Below are positions 57,241 through 64,000 of a stretch of 64,000 bases of DNA, in pieces. Position 1 is the stretch's first letter, and each line of letters opens with the position of its first letter. The position numbers were made by a program, and so were the translations under genes. The stretch is from Pectobacterium polonicum. Lineage in GTDB: Bacteria > Pseudomonadota > Gammaproteobacteria > Enterobacterales > Enterobacteriaceae. The notes beneath the pieces were generated by a model. That model saw nothing but the letters and a program-made list of their open reading frames with translations, was not told the DNA's origin and searched no databases. The DNA is taken from positions 434,001-498,000 of the forward strand of contig NZ_RJTN01000001.1 of assembly GCF_005497185.1 (NCBI RefSeq), given 5' to 3'.

Positions 57241-58307
57241 TCTGCGTTCTCCTCTTTTAATCCCAACATTTTTCTTACCAACGGACGATCGTCGCTGGTG
57301 GCGGCGAAATCGTCAAAAGCACGCTGAGCGACGGGAATAATATGGCGCTTGATGAACGCAGCGCCTTCTTTCGCCCCACAGTTACTGTCTTTCAGGCAGC
57401 ATTCCCACTCAAGTACGGCCCAGCCGTCATAATCGTATTGGGCAAGTTTGCTGAAGATAGCGCCAAAATCGATCTGACCATCCCCCGGTGAACGGAAGCG
57501 CCCGGCGCGTTCTGCCCATGACTGATAGCCGCCGTAGAGGCCGCTTTTGCTGGAAGCGGTAAATTCTGCATCTTTCACATGAAATGCTTTGATTCGCGCA
57601 TGGTAGCGATCGATAAAACCGAGGTAGTCCATCTGCTGCAAATGCATATGACTCGGATCGTAAAGAATATTGGCGCGTGGGTGATGATTAACGGCCTCAA
57701 GGAAACGTTCAAAGGTCACGCCGTCATGCAAGTCCTCTCCGGGGTGCAGCTCGTAGCACACATCTACGCCGTGTTCGTCAAAAGCGTTGAGGATTGGCGT
57801 CCACTGGCGGCCAAGTTCTTTAAAGGCTTCTTGAATCAGGGCTTCTTTACGCGGTGGCCACGGGTAAAAATAGGGCCAGGCCAGCGCACCGGAAAATGTG
57901 GCATGTGCGTTTAGCCCCAGGCGTGAAGAGGCTTTTGCTGCCTGTTTTATCGCGGCTATAGCCCACTGTTGTCGAGCCTGCGGATTGCGGCGGTAGGCCG
58001 GTGGGGCAAAATCGTCAAAGGCATCGTCATACGCAGGGTGGACGGCAACGAGCTGCCCTTCCAGATGGGTCGACAGTTCACTGATGGTCAGCCCATGCTG
58101 CGCCAATAGACCTTTCACATCATCACAATACGTCTGGCTGTCGGCGGCGGTGGCGAGATTGAATATATGTGGATGGTTACAGGGGATTTGCAGCGCTTTA
58201 AAGCCTAATTCGGCTGCCCATTGCGCCAGATTTTCCAGCGTGTTAAAGGGAGCCTGATCGCCAATATACTGAGCGAGAAAAATACCGGGTCCTTTTAACG
58301 TTTTCAT
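57237..58307 (-). CDS. Cytoplasmic TIM-barrel sugar isomerase/epimerase
   Basis: This 356-residue protein of the xylose-isomerase-like TIM-barrel family has no signal peptide. Motifs for metal binding are YELHPGEDLH, LYDPSHMHLQQMDY, AFHVKDAEF and AVLEWECCLKD, giving the expected Glu/Asp/His/Glu set. The start at 58307 is preferred because AAAGGAGGT lies 5 bases before it; a second ATG three bases upstream is too close to the ribosome site. Its coupling to a Gfo/Idh enzyme recalls the YcjR-YcjS pair of E. coli, which works on 3-keto glycosides. It probably acts on the product of that dehydrogenase. Confidence 0.88.
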   Translation of the reverse strand: MKTLKGPGIFLAQYIGDQAPFNTLENLAQWAAELGFKALQIPCNHPHIFNLATAADSQTYCDDVKGLLAQHGLTISELSTHLEGQLVAVHPAYDDAFDDFAPPAYRRNPQARQQWAIAAIKQAAKASSRLGLNAHATFSGALAWPYFYPWPPRKEALIQEAFKELGRQWTPILNAFDEHGVDVCYELHPGEDLHDGVTFERFLEAVNHHPRANILYDPSHMHLQQMDYLGFIDRYHARIKAFHVKDAEFTASSKSGLYGGYQSWAERAGRFRSPGDGQIDFGAIFSKLAQYDYDGWAVLEWECCLKDSNCGAKEGAAFIKRHIIPVAQRAFDDFAATSDDRPLVRKMLGLKEENAE

Positions 58308-58446
58308 CATTACCTCCTTTGGCAACGGGGTTATGGCCATGAATACCGTTGCACTGATTGCGATAGCCGTAGAGGAGAATGCGTAAGGATGAAGTGCCAA
58401 AGGCGACCTCATCCCCGTTTCTCCTTAAATAAGCCGTCTTAAATGA

Positions 58447-59691
58447 TTAAGCCTGCTCTTCTTTGTATTTGAAGGAGAAGAGGAAAATGACGGCGATGAT
58501 GGCCGCGGCAACCGCAGGAATCCACCAGAACGTCGCCCAGATTTCGGGAGCGTTTAACGTGCCGTTGTCGAAAAGACGGTTGTAAATCGCACCGGAAACC
58601 TGCGATCCCAACAGCATGCCAATACCGTAGGTGAAAAGAACCACCAGGCTTTGTGCCTGACCTTTGATTTTTTCTCCGGCAATACGGTCGGTGTAGATGA
58701 AGCCGATGACGAAGAAGAAGTCATAGCAGACACCATGAAGCAGGATGCCGATATAGAGCAACCAGCGCGTTTCTTCATTCACGCCCATGGCGAAGAGGGC
58801 ATAGCGTACGAACCACGCCAGCATGCCGATGAACAGCATGTATTTCACGCCCAGCTTTCTAAACAGCAGAGGAATGATCAGCATAAAGACGATTTCGGAC
58901 ATCTGGCCAAACGACATGGCGGTGCTGACGTCACTGATACCTGCATTGCTTAGGAAGGACGCGGTGTAAGCATAATAGGTGCCCAGCGGGATGGAGATCA
59001 GCATGGCGCAGATAGCAAATACCAGAAAATGGCCTTTCTTCAGCAGCGCGAACGCATCGGCACAGAACAGATCGCGCAACGCCAGCGGTAAGCCTTTTGC
59101 CGGAGCTGGGGTATGCGGTAGCGTCAGGCTGTAGGCCGCCAGAATGGCGGAACACACCGCAGCGACGTAGAAAATATTGACGCTTGCGGAGATGCCTGCC
59201 GTCCCGATGCAGACTCCGGCAACGATCCAACCGATGGTGCCAAAGACCCGCACAACCGGGAAGCTTTTCTCACTGTTAGTCAGGTTATGGAACGCGATGT
59301 TGTTGGTTAATGCCAGCGTAGGCATGAAGCACAGCGTGTAGGCGAACAGCAGGATCAATAGCTGTGAGCCGTCTTCGTTGATCAACGCGGTAGGCACAAA
59401 CCACAGGATGACCGCGCCGATGAGGTGCAACAGCGCCATGACTTTTTGCGATGGGAAGAAGCGGTCAACCACCATGCCCAGCACAAACGGAGAAAGAATT
59501 GAGGCGATCGGCCCAGCAGAGAAGGCGTCGCCAATCATGGCGGCCAAATTATACTGTGTCATAACCAGGCCTAGGGTGACTGACCATGAGCCCCAGATAA
59601 AGAATTCTAAGAACATCATGAACGACAATCTGGGAACCACGAAGGCCGGCTGTAACGATTTGGTAGCTGTGTTTTCAGATGAAGAAACCAT
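58447..59691 (-). CDS. MFS transporter, nucleoside:H+ symporter (NHS)-like
   Basis: This 414-residue protein has twelve predicted membrane helices. It starts near FVVPRLSFMMFLEFFIWGSW, with SVTLGLVMTQY, and carries FPVVRVFGTIGWIVAG, a stretch typical of the NupG/XapB-like (NHS) branch. Such NHS members often accompany Gfo/Idh and TIM-barrel sugar genes and are likely sugar or glycoside importers rather than nucleoside carriers. It is the first gene of the operon, directly behind two LacI-type operators. The isomerase gene follows after 139 bases. Confidence 0.9.
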   Translation of the reverse strand: MVSSSENTATKSLQPAFVVPRLSFMMFLEFFIWGSWSVTLGLVMTQYNLAAMIGDAFSAGPIASILSPFVLGMVVDRFFPSQKVMALLHLIGAVILWFVPTALINEDGSQLLILLFAYTLCFMPTLALTNNIAFHNLTNSEKSFPVVRVFGTIGWIVAGVCIGTAGISASVNIFYVAAVCSAILAAYSLTLPHTPAPAKGLPLALRDLFCADAFALLKKGHFLVFAICAMLISIPLGTYYAYTASFLSNAGISDVSTAMSFGQMSEIVFMLIIPLLFRKLGVKYMLFIGMLAWFVRYALFAMGVNEETRWLLYIGILLHGVCYDFFFVIGFIYTDRIAGEKIKGQAQSLVVLFTYGIGMLLGSQVSGAIYNRLFDNGTLNAPEIWATFWWIPAVAAAIIAVIFLFSFKYKEEQA

Positions 59692-59705
59692 GCGGTATCT
59701 CTCTT

Positions 59706-59755
59706 AAAAGTAATCGATTACAATTTGTTTTTTAATAATGTAATCGATTACTTTT
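59706..59755. promoter_or_regulatory. Twin LacI-type operators before the MFS gene
   Basis: Two copies of GTAATCGATTAC lie at 59710-59721 and 59740-59751, centred 30 bases apart. The left copy carries AAAAG on its outer side and the right copy CTTTT, so the whole 50 bases are a larger inverted repeat. The inner copy starts 15 bases before the MFS start and covers a possible -10 box (TGTAAT on the minus strand). The glk start is 124 bases away on the other side. Confidence 0.85.
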
Positions 59756-59878
59756 AACTTAACCGCCGCTTTTAGCCATAAATGAGATCCTTATCACTAG
59801 AAAGTTATATAGCCATAGCGTAACGGGCTGTTTTCGCGCAATGATCGGGTATCTGCTTTGCTTGAGGGGAAAAGAAGA

Positions 59879-60844
59879 ATGACGCACTTTGTTTTAGTGG
59901 GTGATGTTGGTGGCACCAATACGCGCCTGGCGCTGTGTGACGCCGTGACGGGCGAATTGTCGCAAATCGAAACGTATTCTGGGTTGGATTTTCCTTCTCT
60001 GGAAGGAGCGATCCGCGATTATCTCGATTCTCGGCAGGCTACGGTGCAGGATGCCTGTATCGCGATTGCCTGTCCGATCACTGGTGACTGGGTGGCGATG
60101 ACGAACCACACCTGGGCATTTTCCATCGCTGAGATGAAAACGAGTCTGGGGTTACGCCACTTTGAGGTGATCAACGATTTTACCGCGGTTTCCATGGCGG
60201 TTCCGGTGTTGGGGCGTGAGAGTTTGCTCCAGTTCGGTGGCGGGGAACCGGTGCCGGGTAAGCCCGTTGCCGTGTATGGTGCAGGCACTGGGTTAGGTGT
60301 TGCTCACCTAGTTCATGTTGCCAATCAATGGATCAGCTTGCCGGGTGAAGGCGGACATGTGGATTTTGCGGCCAATAGCGATGAAGAAGACAACATTCTC
60401 GCTATTCTGCGCCAATCATTAGGGCATGTTTCTGCGGAGCGCTTGCTGTCCGGGCAGGGGCTGGTAAATATTTACCGTGCGATCGTACAGTCTGACGATC
60501 GCACGCCGGAGGCGCTGGAACCGAAGGATATTACCGAACGAGCGGTCAATAATACGGATGTGGATTGTCGCCGCGCGCTATCGCTCTTCTGCGCCATCAT
60601 GGGGCGTTTCGGCGGCAATCTGGCGTTAAATTTAGGCACATTTGGTGGGGTTTATATTGCTGGCGGCATCGTACCGCGCTTTCTTGAGTTTTTTAAAGCT
60701 TCTGGCTTTCGCGCGGCTTTTGAAGACAAAGGGCGGTTTAAAAGCTATATGCAAGATATCCCTGTGTACCTGATTACCCATGAGCAGCCGGGGTTAATGG
60801 GGGCGGGAGCTTACCTGCGACAGGTACTGGGTAGCGCGCTATAA
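59879..60844 (+). CDS. glk: Glucokinase
   Basis: This 321-residue enzyme phosphorylates glucose with ATP. It begins [21 protein letters not shown] with the phosphate-binding loop; [32 protein letters not shown] and GEGGHVDFA are typical of the bacterial Glk group. The length equals that of E. coli Glk. The start at 59879 follows GAGGGGA; seven upstream in-frame codons are rejected. It diverges from the MFS gene, so it may share control with the sugar regulon. In E. coli glk lies elsewhere, so its position here is notable. Confidence 0.95.
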   Translation: MTHFVLVGDVGGTNTRLALCDAVTGELSQIETYSGLDFPSLEGAIRDYLDSRQATVQDACIAIACPITGDWVAMTNHTWAFSIAEMKTSLGLRHFEVINDFTAVSMAVPVLGRESLLQFGGGEPVPGKPVAVYGAGTGLGVAHLVHVANQWISLPGEGGHVDFAANSDEEDNILAILRQSLGHVSAERLLSGQGLVNIYRAIVQSDDRTPEALEPKDITERAVNNTDVDCRRALSLFCAIMGRFGGNLALNLGTFGGVYIAGGIVPRFLEFFKASGFRAAFEDKGRFKSYMQDIPVYLITHEQPGLMGAGAYLRQVLGSAL

Positions 60845-60862
60845 GTCAGTCTGGTAGTCGAA

Positions 60863-60902
60863 CGCAATCAGGAAAGGCGATGCCCTTGCTTGCCTGATTG
60901 CG
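60863..60902. terminator. Hairpin between glk and ybhA
   Basis: CGCAATCAGG (60863-60872) and CCTGATTGCG (60893-60902) form a perfect 10-bp stem with a 20-base loop between convergent genes. No clear T-run follows on either strand, so it is a probable but atypical terminator. Confidence 0.5.
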
Positions 60903-60912
60903 CCATTATTGG

Positions 60913-61734
60913 TTATGCCAGAATACGGGTACGGATAACCTCTGCGATGCTGGGTTCTTCATTGCTGCCAATGACCAGGTCGGCTCGTGCTTTGATTTCA
61001 TCGGCGCTGTTGCCCATAGCAACGCCCAATCCAACGCCTTCCAGCATACTGATATCATTAAAGTTATCGCCGAATGCCACGACATCTTTCATACTGATGC
61101 CCTGTTCGCCAAGCCATTGCTGGAGCAGCTTACCTTTGCTGTTGCCGGTTTGGGCGATATCAACCTGATCCTGCCATGACCACTCGCAGGCTAGCCCGAG
61201 CTGCTTTCCCACTTCTGCGGCGAAATGGTTCAGCGTGGGGATATCGGTATGCGTGGTTGCAAATTTCCAGATGGCCTGAGAGGCTTCCGTCTGGCGCAGC
61301 AGATTTTCCACCTGTGCGAAACGAGGGCGTTGCTGTTCCGGCAACGTGGAAGCCCATGCCAGCGTGCGAACCACATGCCCCGTAGAGTATTGATAATACA
61401 TATCATCGTCAGCATACATCAGGCCATGAATATCAAATTCCTCTAGCAGGGTGATGACATTTTTTGCCTGTTCGACAGAGAGTGGATTGGTATGTGATGC
61501 ACGGCTCTGCTGGTAATCATAGACATAGGTGCCGTTGCAGCAGATCGCTGGCGTATCCAACTGCAATCCCTGATAAAAAGGGTGGATTGCTGAGTGATGG
61601 CGTCCTGTAACGATCATCACTTTTATGCCTTGCTGACGGGCTAGCGCAAGTGCACTAAGGGATTCGGGGAGGATTTTTTTCTGTTGATTCAGAAGGGTAC
61701 CATCAAGATCAAGCGCAATTACTCGGTAGGTCAT
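60913..61734 (-). CDS. ybhA: Cof-type HAD phosphatase YbhA
   Basis: This 273-residue haloacid-dehalogenase-like phosphatase has motif I VIALDLDGTLLN (nucleophile aspartate), motif II VTGRH, and motif III/IV KGKLLQQWLG with VVAFGDNFNDISMLEGVGLGVAM, here in parts. A C2-type cap lies between (about 80-195). E. coli YbhA (272 residues) dephosphorylates pyridoxal phosphate and other small phosphates. It lies near pgl and modC, as in E. coli. It is convergent with glk and has its own promoter upstream of 61734. Confidence 0.93.
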   Translation of the reverse strand: MTYRVIALDLDGTLLNQQKKILPESLSALALARQQGIKVMIVTGRHHSAIHPFYQGLQLDTPAICCNGTYVYDYQQSRASHTNPLSVEQAKNVITLLEEFDIHGLMYADDDMYYQYSTGHVVRTLAWASTLPEQQRPRFAQVENLLRQTEASQAIWKFATTHTDIPTLNHFAAEVGKQLGLACEWSWQDQVDIAQTGNSKGKLLQQWLGEQGISMKDVVAFGDNFNDISMLEGVGLGVAMGNSADEIKARADLVIGSNEEPSIAEVIRTRILA

Positions 61735-62005
61735 CGTTGTCTCGCAAATAAAAATGTGGATATCGAATGAGCCTTACGATAAAGGACGCGGCGAAAAATA
61801 GACAGACAACAATGGGATAAATGTGTCTCACGCCGTTTGGTGAGAAAGCGTCAGCGCGACGGGGAGAAATAAGGATAAATGGACGTTTTGGCAATCTTGC
61901 TGTCTATTTTCTATGCTTTCAACGGGTTATCATCTATTTTTTAAGCAATTGACCACAACGTCGCTTTACAACGCGCGGCGTACTGTTTATAGTGCGCGTC
62001 ATTGC

Positions 62006-62093
62006 GGAGGAGTGGCCGAGTGGTTGAAGGCACCGGTCTTGAAAACCGGCGACGCGAAAGTGTTCTAGAGTTCGAATCTCTACTCCTCCGCCA
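62006..62093 (+). tRNA. serT: tRNA-Ser (UGA)
   Basis: An 88-base class II tRNA with acceptor GGAGGAG / CTCCTCC, discriminator G, a long variable arm (GACGCGAAAGTGTTC), T-loop AGTTCGAATCT, anticodon TGA at 62040-62042 and encoded CCA. It resembles E. coli serT. It lies alone between ybhA and pgl. Confidence 0.96.
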
Positions 62094-62393
62094 CTTTCAA
62101 TATTTCCCCCATGTATTTCCTTGTTATCCTTTTATCTTCTCTCGATATTCTGCACTGTCACTTTTCATCACTCAGTTGTTATCGCACCATCAGCGTCCGT
62201 TAGCTAAATCAATCATTACTTAAATCAGCCATTGCTTAAATCAATAGTAGCCTTGCGATGTCTCTGTAGAATAGAGTAATTGGTCATTTATGGTATGCCG
62301 TGCGTCAGGTTGAGCAAGTTCGTTATCCTTCTGATGAACCTCTTTTGAGCCTTCCTGTGCCGCCACATTCGCGTGAAAAATAAGGAGAATACG
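62094..62393. other. Intergenic region between tRNA-Ser and pgl
   Basis: These 300 bases hold no gene. A 16-base imperfect tandem repeat lies at 62205-62252, and the 3' part should carry the pgl promoter. I see no attachment-site duplication of the tRNA-Ser end here. Confidence 0.5.
62205..62252. repeat. 16-base imperfect tandem repeat
   Basis: Three successive units begin TAAATCA: TAAATCAATCATTACT (62205-62220), TAAATCAGCCATTGCT (62221-62236) and TAAATCAATAGTAGCC (62237-62252). The first two agree at 13 of 16 positions; the third is decayed. The role is unknown. Confidence 0.6.
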
Positions 62394-63392
62394 ATGCAGC
62401 AAGTGGTTTATGTCGCCAGCCCGGAAAGCCAGCAGATTCATGTTTGGCAACTCGGTGCTCAGGGAAATCTGACATTATTGCAAACCGTTGACGTTCCAGG
62501 ACAGGTTCAGCCGATGGTGATTGCGCCAAATAAGCGCCATCTGTATGTCGGGGTTCGTCCTGATTTCAGGGTTCTGAGCTATCGTATTGATGAACAGGGT
62601 AAATTGACGCAAGCGGGTGTCGCTTCTTTGCCGGGTAGCCCGACGCACCTGTCTACCGATAACGACGGACGTTTCCTGTTCAGCGCGTCTTACAGCGGTG
62701 CCTGCGTTAGCGTGAGTCCGATTGATGCTGATGGCATTGTTGGCGAGCCGATTCAGCAACTGGATGGATTGGAAGGGTGTCACTCTACCAATATCGATCC
62801 AACCAATTCCGTGGTGTGGGCGCCTTGCCTGAAAGAAGACCGTATCCGCCTGTACGATCTGGGTGCGACGGGCGAATTGAGCGTACACCGTCAGTCTGAA
62901 ATGACGACGGTAGCGGGTGCCGGTCCACGCCATATGGCTTTCCACCCGAATCAACGCTTTGCCTATTGTGTGAATGAACTGGACAGCTCAGTCGATGTGT
63001 ATCAGTTGGATGCAGCCAGCGGCGATTTACAGAAAGTGCAAACGCTGGATGCGATGCCTGCTGGTTTCAGCGATACGCGCTGGGCAGCGGATATTCACAT
63101 TACGCCGAATGGTCGCTTCTTGTACATCAGCGATCGTACTGCTAGCCTGCTGAGTGTTTTCCAGGTGTCTGAAGACGGCAGCACGTTAACGCTGACCGGT
63201 CATCAGCCGACCGAAACGCAGCCGCGTGGTTTCAATATCGACAGCACCGGTGAGTTCCTGATTTCAGCAGGGCAGAAATCACAGCACATTGAGGTGTATC
63301 ACATCGACCAGCACACGGGCGATCTGCAACCGCTGGCGCGTTACGCCGTCGGTCAGGGGCCAATGTGGGTGTCGGTGCTGGCGCTGGACTAA
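62394..63392 (+). CDS. pgl: 6-phosphogluconolactonase
   Basis: This 332-residue seven-bladed beta-propeller lactonase (YbhE type) hydrolyses 6-phosphogluconolactone in the pentose phosphate pathway. It starts [20 protein letters not shown], and repeated blades carry [50 protein letters not shown] and [13 protein letters not shown]. The length is E. coli plus one. The start at 62394 lies behind AAGGAGAAT; seven upstream in-frame codons are rejected. An intrinsic terminator follows. Confidence 0.95.
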   Translation: MQQVVYVASPESQQIHVWQLGAQGNLTLLQTVDVPGQVQPMVIAPNKRHLYVGVRPDFRVLSYRIDEQGKLTQAGVASLPGSPTHLSTDNDGRFLFSASYSGACVSVSPIDADGIVGEPIQQLDGLEGCHSTNIDPTNSVVWAPCLKEDRIRLYDLGATGELSVHRQSEMTTVAGAGPRHMAFHPNQRFAYCVNELDSSVDVYQLDAASGDLQKVQTLDAMPAGFSDTRWAADIHITPNGRFLYISDRTASLLSVFQVSEDGSTLTLTGHQPTETQPRGFNIDSTGEFLISAGQKSQHIEVYHIDQHTGDLQPLARYAVGQGPMWVSVLALD

Positions 63393-63411
63393 GTAAAGTA
63401 AGCACAACAGT

Positions 63412-63444
63412 AAGCCCCGCATTGATCCGCAGGGCTTTTTTTTT
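63412..63444. terminator. Terminator after pgl
   Basis: AAGCCC...GGGCTT with inner GC/GC pairing (63412-63437) is followed by nine T residues. It sits between the pgl stop and the stop of the opposing gene at 63448, and may serve both. Confidence 0.85.
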
Positions 63445-63447
63445 CGA

Positions 63448-64000
63448 TTAACCTCGGTATTCGATAATCGACAAACCCGCGTTGTAGTCCGTGCTGTAGA
63501 TGATTCCGTTGGCATCAACGAACACATCGCAAGACTGAATAATCTGCGGTCTGCCGGGACGTTTATCGACCATTCTGGCTGGCGCAGCAGGAACCAGTGC
63601 GCCCGTTTCTTTTGGTTGATACGGATTACTGATGTCGTAAGCACGTACCCCCGCATTTTGGTACGTGGCGAAAATCAGTGACGAACTGATGAAGCTGCCA
63701 GGCCGGTTTTCATGCAGGTTATGTGGGCCAAAGTGCGCGCCTTTTTTCACATAATCTGCCTCTTTCGGCTGTGGAAAGGTGGAAATGCTCACTGGATTGC
63801 TCGGATCACGAATATCGAACACCCAAATCAATTTTTCGCCATCTTCCTGATTATCCAACACCGCTTCATCCAATACGACCAACAGATCTCGGTCCGGCAG
63901 CGGTAACGCCGTGTGTGTGCCGCCGCCAAACGGTGGGCTCCAGTTACGGTGACTGATGAGCTGTGGGTTAGTGCGATCGCTTACGTCCAGCAGCGTCAAT
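63448..64000 (-). CDS. LVIVD-repeat-like protein, partial
   Basis: Only the 3' part (about 183 codons) is in the window; the start lies beyond base 64000. The sequence has short beta-propeller-like repeats: LLDVSDRTNPQLISH, VFDIRDPSNPVSISTF and AYDISNPYQPKETGAL, the 'DVSDP-NP' style of LVIVD repeats. FGPHNLHENRPGSF is another conserved stretch of such proteins. They are often secreted or surface proteins of unknown function. The TTG near the edge is internal, not the start. Confidence 0.75.
   Translation of the reverse strand, partial: LTLLDVSDRTNPQLISHRNWSPPFGGGTHTALPLPDRDLLVVLDEAVLDNQEDGEKLIWVFDIRDPSNPVSISTFPQPKEADYVKKGAHFGPHNLHENRPGSFISSSLIFATYQNAGVRAYDISNPYQPKETGALVPAAPARMVDKRPGRPQIIQSCDVFVDANGIIYSTDYNAGLSIIEYRG

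Overview
This window is a stretch of gammaproteobacterial chromosome, most likely from a soft-rot enterobacterium (Pectobacterium or a close relative). The gene order follows the E. coli chromosome from ybfA to pgl almost step by step, and the proteins are recognisably enterobacterial. The species call is inference from synteny and protein similarity; no search was run.

Layout. 1-8032: ybfA, ybgA, phrB, ybgI, then the 5-oxoprolinase genes pxpBCA followed by pcp and nei. 8066-19877: gltA diverges from the sdhCDAB-sucABCD block, which supplies most of the lower TCA cycle and ends at a strong terminator. 20561-23705: cytochrome bd oxidase (cydABX, ybgE) behind a long AT-rich leader with a good FNR-like box. 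23839-29383: the ybgC-tolQRAB-pal-cpoB envelope division system. 29559-29808: two identical tRNA-Lys genes and a broken 3' remnant of a third. 30040-35550: yqgA-like, an unrecognised gene, nadA, pnuC, zitB, aroG. 35587-37885: an accessory lysR-azoR-doxX block with a (TTTCC)10 microsatellite beside it. 37998-38750: gpmA. 38888-45665: a copper/silver efflux cluster (small His/Cys-rich protein, cusF, outer membrane factor, cusB, cusA). 45817-48252: galM and galE without galT and galK between them. 48451-53787: molybdate genes modF, modE, acrZ, modABC.

53982-59755 holds the most interesting part: an apparent sugar or glycoside regulon. It has a LacI-type repressor, an NHS-type MFS transporter, a cytoplasmic TIM-barrel isomerase/epimerase, a Gfo/Idh/MocA dehydrogenase, and a secreted TIM-barrel enzyme. 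All promoters of the system carry the same palindrome GTAATCGATTAC. The layout resembles oxidation-based (3-keto sugar) glycoside catabolism, and glucokinase (glk) lies directly next to it. The substrate is unknown.

59879-64000: glk, ybhA, tRNA-Ser(UGA), pgl and the 3' part of an LVIVD-repeat-like gene that runs off the window.

No insertion sequence, prophage, CRISPR array or rRNA was seen. Compared with the E. coli order, accessory blocks sit at backbone joints: after tRNA-Lys, between aroG and gpmA, between gpmA and galM, and between modC and ybhA/pgl.
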